Source: Sphingobacterium cellulitidis (lineage in GTDB: Bacteria; Bacteroidota; Bacteroidia; Sphingobacteriales; Sphingobacteriaceae). Taken from it: DNA of 64,000 nt. The DNA lies in NCBI GenBank assembly GCA_002245855.1, contig NOUX01000006.1, forward strand, positions 1-64,000. Reading direction: 5' to 3'. The notes below the pieces were generated by a model that worked only from the letters and a program-made list of their open reading frames with translations, was not told the DNA's origin and ran no database searches. Of this stretch, positions 7,918-15,578 are shown piece by piece (the first letter of the stretch is position 1; each line of letters opens with the position of its first letter). Made by a program: the position numbers and the translations under genes.

Positions 7918-8527
7918 TCAGTGTCTACAAGATTTACAACCTTCTGAAGTAGCATAGAAAGCTCCAAAAACTGGCTCAACAATACCATCTGCATATTCCA
8001 TATTATTGGAAAACACACATCAATTGTGTCGCATTGCCAAACTTTCTAAAATGCTTCTGTTTGAAACGCGTGTTGATACGGCGTCGTTCTGCCAAGACGC
8101 CTTCTTTATTATGTGGTTTCTTTACCTCTACAAATGCGAGTGGCATTCCGTTGATGAGCAAGGTGAGGTCTGGTCTAAATTCTTCATCTCCATTCTTGTA
8201 GATCAATTCAGTGGTGACGTGAAAATTATTGTTATTGAAATTTTTAAAATCAATCATCTTAATGCCGGAAGTAGCCGTTAATCGTTGATAAAATTTCTCA
8301 CCAATATCTTCATAATCGAGTTCCAAGCTAACTTCATCCAACACTCTCTTTAACTCATCTAGTTGAGCGTTCGGGTTGATTTTCTGCAGGCTTTCTAAAA
8401 ATATCGACTCGAGAATATTGGTATCTTCTCTTCGTGCTTGTTCTCTTAAGGGAATATAGGTGTAACCCAGCTTCATTAAGTGGAGGAGGGCAGGAATCTT
8501 TACTCGTGAGTTTTCATTAAATACCAT
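7918..8527 (-). pseudogene. hsdR: Truncated and frameshifted hsdR (type I restriction subunit R)
   Basis: Only the first part of a type I restriction subunit survives. The first 174 codons (8527 to 8003) encode the HSDR_N nuclease domain with the PD-(D/E)xK core: RPDLTLLING followed by FVEVKKP. The frame then ends at QLMCVFQ. Reading one frame over after the ATG of QLM restores the expected continuation, SNNMEYADGIVEPVFGAFYA, so there is a single-base insertion near 8012. The restored frame ends at 7918-7920 after only a few more residues. The helicase motor and C-terminal domains (700 or more residues) are deleted. The start overlaps the AbiEii stop by one base (TAATG), so it was the last gene of the AbiEi-AbiEii unit. 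It cannot supply restriction activity to the HsdMS pair. Confidence 0.88.
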
Positions 8528-9393
8528 TATATCGTTTCGAAGATTTCATTAAACAATAATTTCAATTCCTTTTTAACTTCATCAAAAGCCGGTAGCTTTC
8601 TACTTGCGATCTGATGCCCTAAACTATTTTTCCATGCTCGTTTCACCGTGTTTTCAATTTTAGCATTCAGAAGCTGATCTACACCTGTAAACTCGAGTCC
8701 TTTAAATGCCATTTTCTCTAAAAAAGCCTGTTTAATTTCTGACCAAGGCAGATTGTCAACATATTTCGACAAATACCAAATATCATAATAGTCTCGAGGT
8801 GCTGTATAGGAGCGTTGAATAAGAGCTCTTAACTTTTCAGATAACACTTCTCTTATATCGTAACAGACAATTTCATTGACTGCAGAACTCAGCTTATCAG
8901 AATAGTCATGGTAAACTGTTTTCATACTAGGTTCAAACAGCATCTTCTCATACAGAATAATTTCAATCTTAATCGAAGTCGTCCAACGGGAAGGATCTGG
9001 CGGAATCTGGTCCTTCGAATGATCGGCTCCCCAAAACTTTACAATCGCAGCGTAGCCAGTTGGCATATCGTTATGTCGAAGATCGGTGAGCTTTTCTAAA
9101 TGTAATTGCATACCAGTACGTTCTTGTACTATTGATATGATTTGTCGCAATAAATCTTCATCCAATTGAAAATCAGGATTGATGGATGTGAAATCTAAGT
9201 CTTCTGAAAAACGATAATCCGGGATATAACATTTTCGTAAACATGTTCCTCCTTTGAATATTAACGCTTCTCTACAGGAATCTATCGAAAATATAGCATC
9301 GACAAAATGACCCAATACCCAATCCTTGTCAATGGTACTTCTGGACACTTCGTGTTCCAACGCTTTTTTTTCTATTTCCTTTTTCAGTATCAT
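8527..9393 (-). CDS. AbiEii-family nucleotidyltransferase toxin (second copy, divergent)
   Basis: A 288-aa nucleotidyltransferase-fold protein. Motif I is FKGGTCLRKCY with the glycines at 48-49, followed by RFSEDLDF with metal ligands D65 and D67. The later family motif SEKLRALIQRSYTAPRDYYD is present, and all catalytic positions look intact. It is clearly a different subfamily from the AbiEii at 1374-2156: beyond the catalytic motifs the two share little. Its ATG abuts the AbiEi stop (TAAATG), so the two are translationally linked, and its own stop overlaps the start of the hsdR remnant. The toxin was therefore inserted into, or evolved within, an hsd operon whose restriction gene has since decayed. 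Confidence 0.87.
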   Translation of the reverse strand: MILKKEIEKKALEHEVSRSTIDKDWVLGHFVDAIFSIDSCREALIFKGGTCLRKCYIPDYRFSEDLDFTSINPDFQLDEDLLRQIISIVQERTGMQLHLEKLTDLRHNDMPTGYAAIVKFWGADHSKDQIPPDPSRWTTSIKIEIILYEKMLFEPSMKTVYHDYSDKLSSAVNEIVCYDIREVLSEKLRALIQRSYTAPRDYYDIWYLSKYVDNLPWSEIKQAFLEKMAFKGLEFTGVDQLLNAKIENTVKRAWKNSLGHQIASRKLPAFDEVKKELKLLFNEIFETI

Positions 9394-10194
9394 TTAGTAT
9401 TGTTTATTGGATATGTCTAACAATTCTTCCCGGCTGATATTTAACCTTAATCGCCATTCCGAAACAAATTCACCTTCTTCCAATCCCTGGGGATCAAACA
9501 AGTTGTATCTATTATTTACCTGTTTCTTGGCAAAATCTATAAAAGGTTCCATACCTGTGATTTGGAGAAGTTCGACCAAGTAGCCAATTCGTTTGGTAAC
9601 CGCTATATTATTAATAGCCTGGCAATATTCGACTAATTTATTTGATTGCAATTTCGCTTGTCCGACGGCTCTGATCAGTTCCGCGTAGCCCCCGGAATGT
9701 TGAGGTAAATCAAAGCAATCTACTATTGTTTTTTCTATATCAGTGATCGGGTACTGAAGATTACCATAACCATTGTGTATGATACCCAGTTTTTTATTGG
9801 GCGCAATCTTGACGAATTTATAAGAAGTACCTAGAATTGATTTGTCATATTTTTTATGTGTAGTTTGAATAAAGACAGTATTAGAAAACTGTTCCGTCAA
9901 CCCATGTAAATTGAGTGCAGACCAATACCCAATAGCACTGTTGTCTGCGATGAAAGTCCCTATGACATATTCATCCCTAAAACCTTGTTTGCAAAATTTG
10001 CCCTTCTCAATCCGTACAAGCAGTTCCTTGTCTACCAGATTTTCTAAGATTTCACTTAAGTTGTCAAACTTTTGCCCCAATAACTGTTCGATTTCGGTAA
10101 ATTTGAATAGCTGAATTTCATAGTCATCCAGCAACTTCAAGAACTCGAGTTGGGTTTTAGTGAGGTTTTCTGATATATAAACGCTGTCTGCCAT
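9394..10194 (-). CDS. AbiEi-family antitoxin (second copy)
   Basis: A 266-aa AbiEi-type protein. The N-terminal winged helix occupies about residues 10-75 (TEIEQLLGQKFDNLSEILEN, then ELLVRIEKGKF). The AbiEi domain follows: GTFIADNSAIGYWSALNLHG, FVKIAPNKKLGI, and the ITDIEKTIVDCFDLP segment typical of the family. It is the first gene of the - strand unit AbiEi-AbiEii-hsdR remnant. Eleven bases upstream of its ATG begins a perfect 16-bp inverted repeat (10205-10245), a likely operator since AbiEi proteins repress their own promoters. It differs from the AbiEi at 490-1377 in length and sequence, so the two modules were probably acquired separately. Confidence 0.83.
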   Translation of the reverse strand: MADSVYISENLTKTQLEFLKLLDDYEIQLFKFTEIEQLLGQKFDNLSEILENLVDKELLVRIEKGKFCKQGFRDEYVIGTFIADNSAIGYWSALNLHGLTEQFSNTVFIQTTHKKYDKSILGTSYKFVKIAPNKKLGIIHNGYGNLQYPITDIEKTIVDCFDLPQHSGGYAELIRAVGQAKLQSNKLVEYCQAINNIAVTKRIGYLVELLQITGMEPFIDFAKKQVNNRYNLFDPQGLEEGEFVSEWRLRLNISREELLDISNKQY

Positions 10195-10204
10195 ATTACC
10201 TTTT

Positions 10205-10245
10205 GTGGAACGATAAGACCTAAAAATTGGGTCTTATCGTTCCAC
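10205..10245. promoter_or_regulatory. Perfect 16-bp inverted repeat, probable AbiEi operator
   Basis: GTGGAACGATAAGACC (10205-10220) and its exact reverse complement (10230-10245) are separated by 9 AT-rich bases. The repeat sits between the AbiEi ATG (10194, - strand) and the primase-helicase gene (10395, + strand). It has no T-run on either side, so a terminator is less likely than an operator or a 5'-UTR hairpin. Binding by AbiEi is inferred from family behaviour. Confidence 0.7.
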
Positions 10246-10394
10246 GATTGGTAAAGATAAGTAACAATTCTTCAAAAAGCAACGTTTAATACCAAATCTC
10301 AACAGATCTCTGAAAGAAACTAAAGCGTACCAGTTTATTAATATTTTTAAGATGTATATTCCAATTCGTTATCTTAATACCAAAATAAAAACAA

Positions 10395-13367
10395 GTGGAG
10401 TTCACTAACGACGACATAAGCTATCTTCTCAACCTTTTTAAAGGTCGCGAAGACGTATTTGCTTTACGCTGGGAGAAGGGAAATAAAAGCGGGTACATGC
10501 CGGCCTATAGCTATGATCCATACCATTATCGCCTACATAAAGCTAATGGTGGTACTTTTCAAAGCTATGCACACAAAACTTACCTGCCATTGTCAGAAAT
10601 GGAAGTTGCTAAACATCTTAATGGCCTTCAACAGGTCGGAATTTATCCGCTATTGCAAGACAATACCTCTTGGTTTTTAGTAGCTGATTTCGATAAATCC
10701 GACTGGAAAGAACAGGCATTGAAATTTTTAGAGGCGTGTACTGCTAAAAACGTTCCTGCTTATCTTGAACGGTCCCGTTCCGGCAATGGCGCACATGTCT
10801 GGATTTTCTTTGAGAGCCCTTATCCAGCAAACAAAAGCCGTAAGCTATTTACACTTATTTTGGAACAATGCGGTGCATTCTCGCCATTTGATAAGAGTTC
10901 CAGCTTTGACCGTCTGTTTCCAAATCAAGATCGCCTATCAGGGAAAGGTTTAGGAAACCTAATTGCGCTGCCCTTATATTTGCCGGCTGTACAGAAGGGC
11001 AATAGTTCCTTTGTCGATCCTAAAACAATGGATCCATTTCCTGATCAAATCGCATATCTAAAAGAAGTAAAAAGAGTAAGCTTAAATTTACTTGAGGAAT
11101 TATATAACGATACTGGGGCTACTAGTGCAGATAGCTATATCCCAGCTATTGACGAAAAACTTAAGATTACCCTAAGCAATACGATCCGTCTAAATAGTTA
11201 CGCTATACCTTTTGTACTCATCAATTTTTTGAAGGAGCAACTTAATTTTGCCATTTCAGCCTTTATTATCAAGAAAAAGTCAGGGGGAAGCACTTTCGAA
11301 ACGCCAAGATTTTTTAAATTAATTGAAGAAACGGAAAATGAAATCCTCATCCCAAGAGGATTTATTGGGAAATTGCTACGATTCTGTAGAGAAGCAAAGG
11401 TAGCACATGACTTTGTTGATAATAGGCGTGAACTCCCGACAACCCAATTCTCTTTTAATGCCGCGTTGCGAAAACATCAAACCACTGCTGTAGGCGCAGT
11501 ACGAAAAAAAGATTTCGGGGTAATCGTCGCACCACCAGGAACGGGAAAAACTGTTATTGGCTTGAAGATTATTTCAGTCAAACAACAACCTGCACTTATT
11601 GTCGTGCACCGTAAACAGTTGTTAGATCAATGGTTAGAACGTATAGAATCATTCTTGGGGATACCAAAAGCAGATATCGGAATTATAGGGCAGGGAAAAG
11701 TAAAATTGGGTACTGGTAAAATAACCGTTGCAACGATACAAAGTCTTCCAAAACATATCGAAATTATTCAGGACAAATTTGGCACAATTCTAATCGACGA
11801 ATGCCATCATATTCCGGCGGAATCTTACCGTACTGCCGTCGGAAAACTGAACAGTGTTTATTGCTACGGTCTCACAGCGACTCCTTTTCGGAAATATAAT
11901 GATGATAAATTGATCTTTACTTATCTCGGTGATATCATTACTGAAATCCGACCAGAGGAAATTGAAGATTACAAAAGGGCAAATATCATCGTGCGGAATA
12001 CCAAACTCCATGTTCCCTATAATTCTAAAACCGACAGTTTCGAAACACTTTCACAAATTCTAATTCATGATACAGCAAGAAACAGATTAATAGTAGACGA
12101 TGTATCCGCAGAGCTAGATCAAGGAAAAAAGGCAGTGATAATTACCGAAAGAAAAGAACATATCGAGACGCTTAATCTATTGCTAAAATCAAATTATGAA
12201 ACCATAACGCTCAGCGGAGATGATTCAGACAACGGTAAGAAAGTGAAATGGAAAGCATTGTCAGAAGGGAATTTTCAAGTACTGATTACGACAGGTCAGT
12301 ATTTTGGCGAAGGTTCGGATATTCAGCATATCAGCACACTACTTTTGGCCTATCCCTTTGCGTTCCATGGAAAATTGATTCAATACATCGGTCGGGTGCA
12401 GCGATCCGAGATCAATCCGACAATATACGACTATCGGGATATCCAAATTGATTACCTCGACAAAATGTTTCTCAAACGAAATATTTATTACCGTAAAATA
12501 ACCAAACAGGCAACGCTTTTTGACGAACCTACAATGGATTATCAACCTCAAACCAGTCACCTATTTACTTTAGAAAAAAATATCAAGATAGCTATCGAGG
12601 CTTTATCATTCCACTATGGCCATGTGGCTTTTACCTACAACGTCGAGGAAATGCATACAGTCTTAGAATTTCATATCGAAAATTTGGAGATTAGGCCTGA
12701 GTTTGAGGTATTAAAACCTTACTTTATCAAGATACTGAAAACTAAAAACATCAAAGTTCAGTTAAACGCAGAATTTGAGTATGGAAAACTGGTTGCACAG
12801 ATTGCCACATCAGAAGATATTGAACGAATAAATAAAGAAATTGTGGAAGGAGTAAAATTTCAGTTTCTGAACAAGGGGGTATTAAGCAAGCTGCCTTTTC
12901 AAAAGCAAAATATTTTGACTTCGGTCCAGTTACAGGATGGCGAGACTGTATATGTAAACGCAGAGGAATTATTATCTGAAATCCTTAAACTACGAAAATA
13001 CAAACACTCTAGGCAAGTTCAATTTTTAGCAGATCACCACCAAAGTAATATAATGAAGATTAGGTTTGTTCTCAGTCCATTCGCGTTTGTATTTCTTCTG
13101 TCGGGTGATCAGAAGTACCATGCAATTCTTGAAACCCTAGATACGGAGGAGGCAACTTATATCTGGCACATAGAAAAGGATAGGACTACTCTGAAAGAAG
13201 CCATTGTGACAATAGATAAAGATCTGCAGATTATTCGTGAAAAAGGTAGACAAAGATTCTTGGAAAATAATCTCCCTGCAAACTTTAGCCGCATTTTACA
13301 TGATTATAGCGATCCGGATAGAGGTTTTATTCTCTGGAAGGCATTCTTGGAAGAAATCCTTCACTGA
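10395..13367 (+). CDS. Archaeo-eukaryotic primase plus SF2 helicase fusion, TOTE-type conflict protein
   Basis: A 990-aa protein with a primase-like N-terminus and a superfamily 2 helicase. The AEP region (about 1-235) shows the metal motif VADFD (D98 and D100), the SGNGAHVW motif with H134, and FDRLFPNQD and GLGNLIALPLY further on, as in the AEP domain of TOTE conflict systems. The helicase follows: Walker A APPGTGKT (379-386), DECHH (468-472), TATPFR (494-499) and motif VI QYIGRVQR (663-670). The last 300 residues are unrecognised. The start is GTG at 10395; the next Met is codon 35, too far inside the domain. It is transcribed divergently from the second AbiE unit. A nucleic-acid-directed defence role is likely but unproven. 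Confidence 0.82.
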   Translation: MEFTNDDISYLLNLFKGREDVFALRWEKGNKSGYMPAYSYDPYHYRLHKANGGTFQSYAHKTYLPLSEMEVAKHLNGLQQVGIYPLLQDNTSWFLVADFDKSDWKEQALKFLEACTAKNVPAYLERSRSGNGAHVWIFFESPYPANKSRKLFTLILEQCGAFSPFDKSSSFDRLFPNQDRLSGKGLGNLIALPLYLPAVQKGNSSFVDPKTMDPFPDQIAYLKEVKRVSLNLLEELYNDTGATSADSYIPAIDEKLKITLSNTIRLNSYAIPFVLINFLKEQLNFAISAFIIKKKSGGSTFETPRFFKLIEETENEILIPRGFIGKLLRFCREAKVAHDFVDNRRELPTTQFSFNAALRKHQTTAVGAVRKKDFGVIVAPPGTGKTVIGLKIISVKQQPALIVVHRKQLLDQWLERIESFLGIPKADIGIIGQGKVKLGTGKITVATIQSLPKHIEIIQDKFGTILIDECHHIPAESYRTAVGKLNSVYCYGLTATPFRKYNDDKLIFTYLGDIITEIRPEEIEDYKRANIIVRNTKLHVPYNSKTDSFETLSQILIHDTARNRLIVDDVSAELDQGKKAVIITERKEHIETLNLLLKSNYETITLSGDDSDNGKKVKWKALSEGNFQVLITTGQYFGEGSDIQHISTLLLAYPFAFHGKLIQYIGRVQRSEINPTIYDYRDIQIDYLDKMFLKRNIYYRKITKQATLFDEPTMDYQPQTSHLFTLEKNIKIAIEALSFHYGHVAFTYNVEEMHTVLEFHIENLEIRPEFEVLKPYFIKILKTKNIKVQLNAEFEYGKLVAQIATSEDIERINKEIVEGVKFQFLNKGVLSKLPFQKQNILTSVQLQDGETVYVNAEELLSEILKLRKYKHSRQVQFLADHHQSNIMKIRFVLSPFAFVFLLSGDQKYHAILETLDTEEATYIWHIEKDRTTLKEAIVTIDKDLQIIREKGRQRFLENNLPANFSRILHDYSDPDRGFILWKAFLEEILH

Positions 13368-13706
13368 GAAAGACAAGCTAAGGTGAAAATTAAAACCGTG
13401 TCATACTGGGAAATATAAAAAATAATGTAACAAGTCCCGACTTTCGCCAACTTTAAAAGCTTTAGGGATTCTATCCAAAAAAGAAAAAACCAGCTGATTA
13501 TCAGTAGTTTTTATCAAAACGACAGCATTCGAATCACTGAATTTAATAAAAAAATTAATTTTACAATTAAATAATATTAACAAAAATTACTAAATTTATT
13601 CAATAGCAAATTGCAGCTAAAACGTATGTCAAACTAGTGAGCGATTCGGTGAGTTGGGAAAGTCCAGGTTTGTAAGTTACTGATAAATAGATTAATGCAG
13701 ATAGGG
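13368..13706. other. Intergenic stretch without a supported gene
   Basis: An AT-rich stretch follows the primase-helicase gene. A 60-codon open frame on the - strand (13401-13583) has no recognisable domain and no clear translation signal, and I do not call it. The stretch leads to a tRNA-3'-end-like sequence and a terminator. Confidence 0.5.
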
Positions 13707-13728
13707 TTAGATTCCCCTACGGGCTACA
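13707..13728 (+). other. tRNA 3'-end-like sequence, candidate integration junction
   Basis: The bases from 13704 read like a T-arm and acceptor: GGG, then loop TTAGATT (consensus TTCRANY with one change, C56 to A), then CCCCT and ACGGGCTACA. No D-arm or anticodon arm precedes it, so it is not a complete tRNA. A terminator follows at once, as after real tRNA genes. Integrative elements commonly target tRNA 3' ends and leave such a fragment at one end. Everything to the left is defence cargo, everything to the right looks chromosomal. The outer T-stem pairs are mismatched, so this remains tentative. Confidence 0.35.
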
Positions 13729-13729
13729 A

Positions 13730-13760
13730 AAAAAAGCGACTTATTCAAGTCGCTTTTTTA
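13730..13760. terminator. Rho-independent terminator
   Basis: Stem AAAAGCGACTT (13732-13742) and AAGTCGCTTTT (13747-13757) with a 4-base loop. An A-run on the left and a T-run on the right let it work in both directions, downstream of the tRNA-like end on + and of the Nudix gene on -. Confidence 0.8.
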
Positions 13761-13836
13761 GTTTATTGTAATGCGTTTTTAGTAGTTTGACCTATGGCTG
13801 AGTATTCAGATCCAACAAATTGATAAACGAATTTTT

Positions 13837-14241
13837 CTATTCGATTAACCCCTGCTTCTTTAACTTTTCTAGTATAAGAACATCAACCGCTGAGGTCCTA
13901 TTTTTATCTTCGTATTTTATCCACTCAAAAGACTCTATTTCACTGGAAGCCATTAATGTTCCTTCGAAATCAGAGAAATAACATAACATTTTTACTAAAA
14001 CTCCTGGAGCATGACCATCAGCCTGGGCTTCAAATGTTCCAAAAAATTCCACAGTATTTTCCAGAATATGAACATTAAGTTCCTCAAAAACCTCCCTTTT
14101 TAAACATTCTATGTCAGATTCGTCGTTTTCTCTTTTTCCTCCTGGGAAGTATAGTTTGTTTTTTGATTTGGAAAGAGTGCTAAGAACACAATTATTATTT
14201 ATATGAATTAAAGCCACTTTTTCTATTGTTTTATTCATCAT
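13837..14241 (-). CDS. Nudix hydrolase
   Basis: A 134-aa single-domain Nudix protein, a normal length for the family. The Nudix box spans G35-V57: GKRENDE, seven spacer residues, then REVFEELNV. The final glycine of the consensus REUxEExGU is replaced by N56, while the glutamates that bind the metal (E50, E53, E54) are kept. Nudix enzymes hydrolyse nucleoside diphosphates linked to another group; the substrate cannot be told from this sequence. It stands alone on the - strand, 76 bp before the end of the next - strand gene. It is probably the first chromosomal gene right of the defence island. Confidence 0.85.
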   Translation of the reverse strand: MMNKTIEKVALIHINNNCVLSTLSKSKNKLYFPGGKRENDESDIECLKREVFEELNVHILENTVEFFGTFEAQADGHAPGVLVKMLCYFSDFEGTLMASSEIESFEWIKYEDKNRTSAVDVLILEKLKKQGLIE

Positions 14242-14317
14242 ATGATTTGTTTTTATACTTAGGTAGTTAAATTTAACTATTTCTGATTTTGTTCAATAAG
14301 CTGAGCTCTTTAACTTC

Positions 14318-15415
14318 TCAAAACTCAATTAACTCTTTATCAAACTGCTTAACAACAGCAGGAGCGATAGAAGGAATGCCATAACGTTCTAAATCTTTCC
14401 AAAACTCCTGAGTATAATTACTTTTTTCATCTAAATAGGCGTTCTTATTAAATATGCTTTTCTTAGTTTCAACTTCTTGGTTAGTTAAAAAGCTACGCTC
14501 CATTACGTAGAATTCAGATAATATTTCATAATGAAAATAACCCAAATTATTTTTGCGTTTGATACTACCGATGGTATGGCTATACCAGCTTTGAAGATTT
14601 TGTAGAGTAATATCAGAAAGTCTGCTCACATCGTAGGTTTCAATCCGAACCTGACTAGTCCGTATTCCCTCAATACGAAATAGTTTCTTTTTTATCATAG
14701 AATCGGGCAGTACAAAATCAATATAGGTTTGTGCTTTTCCATTAGGGTCAATTTTTATTTCACCTACTTTCACCTGTTGTTTATAAATGTTGGCTGAGGT
14801 TTCTTGGCTTTTAATTTCGTACTCTTTTGACAAACCAAGGTGAATAGGAGTCGATGAAATATTTGGGATCCTTGGAGGTTCTATGAATGGCCCCATCGCT
14901 TCCTTGTAAGCTTTTATAGCCTCCTTATTACCCAAAACCCGATAGGCTTCTATGCTATGTTTTATCTTTGCCTTTTTTTGGGTTAACGGAATATAGAATT
15001 TTACAATGCCATCAGAGAAGTATTTATTTTTGCCATCAAACGTTTCTAAAGCCCGGAAGTAACCTTTTAAAATCAACCACTCCTTTGGCTTATTATTTAT
15101 TTCGATCTCATCAATCACGAAAGTAGAAGGCGAAAGTTTAACCAGTCTTTCCGTCGCTAAAATATTTTTTAAGCTTATTTCTTTTGAACGATAGGAAAGA
15201 TGCTGAAAAGAAAAATAATCAAGGTCAGATAATTTTTCTTCATTCAGGTAGATTGTTCCATTCTTATCACTAATAGATATTAAATGACCATTTGAATCAA
15301 ACACACTTACAGCAGCAATTGGACTGTTAGTAATTGAGTCCAAAAGAACAACTTGACTCCTTGAAATGGATACAATAAAAAAAGAAATAATTAATAATAT
15401 TATTTTTGGCTTCAT
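14318..15415 (-). CDS. Secreted protein with carboxypeptidase-D-like regulatory domain
   Basis: A 365-aa exported protein. An N-terminal signal peptide (MKPKIILLIISFFIVSISRS) is followed by a carboxypeptidase-D regulatory-like beta-sandwich (about 21-100: VVLLDSITNSPIAAVSVFDS and the DKNGTIYL turn), the domain that in TonB receptors precedes the barrel. The rest has no recognised fold and no barrel or plug, so this is not a receptor. Bacteroidota carry many such cell-envelope proteins of unknown function, probably periplasmic. It lies on the - strand, divergent from the TPR protein gene, with 163 bp between their starts. Confidence 0.6.
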   Translation of the reverse strand: MKPKIILLIISFFIVSISRSQVVLLDSITNSPIAAVSVFDSNGHLISISDKNGTIYLNEEKLSDLDYFSFQHLSYRSKEISLKNILATERLVKLSPSTFVIDEIEINNKPKEWLILKGYFRALETFDGKNKYFSDGIVKFYIPLTQKKAKIKHSIEAYRVLGNKEAIKAYKEAMGPFIEPPRIPNISSTPIHLGLSKEYEIKSQETSANIYKQQVKVGEIKIDPNGKAQTYIDFVLPDSMIKKKLFRIEGIRTSQVRIETYDVSRLSDITLQNLQSWYSHTIGSIKRKNNLGYFHYEILSEFYVMERSFLTNQEVETKKSIFNKNAYLDEKSNYTQEFWKDLERYGIPSIAPAVVKQFDKELIEF

Positions 15416-15578
15416 CTTTTTTAATAAAAAATCCTTTCCTGTTGTTCTATTTAAAATTAACTATTGAACCTATCCATTAATAAGAAATTATTCCTTCGAT
15501 AAACTATTTTTCAATGAGTCAAAATTCCAAGTATTAATTGTTAAATTGAATTTCAATTTACCATTTTGGCCATTAATT

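Noticed and set aside
13401..13583. 60-codon open frame on the - strand
   Set aside because: No domain, no clear ribosome site, and the stretch is AT-rich and non-coding in character.
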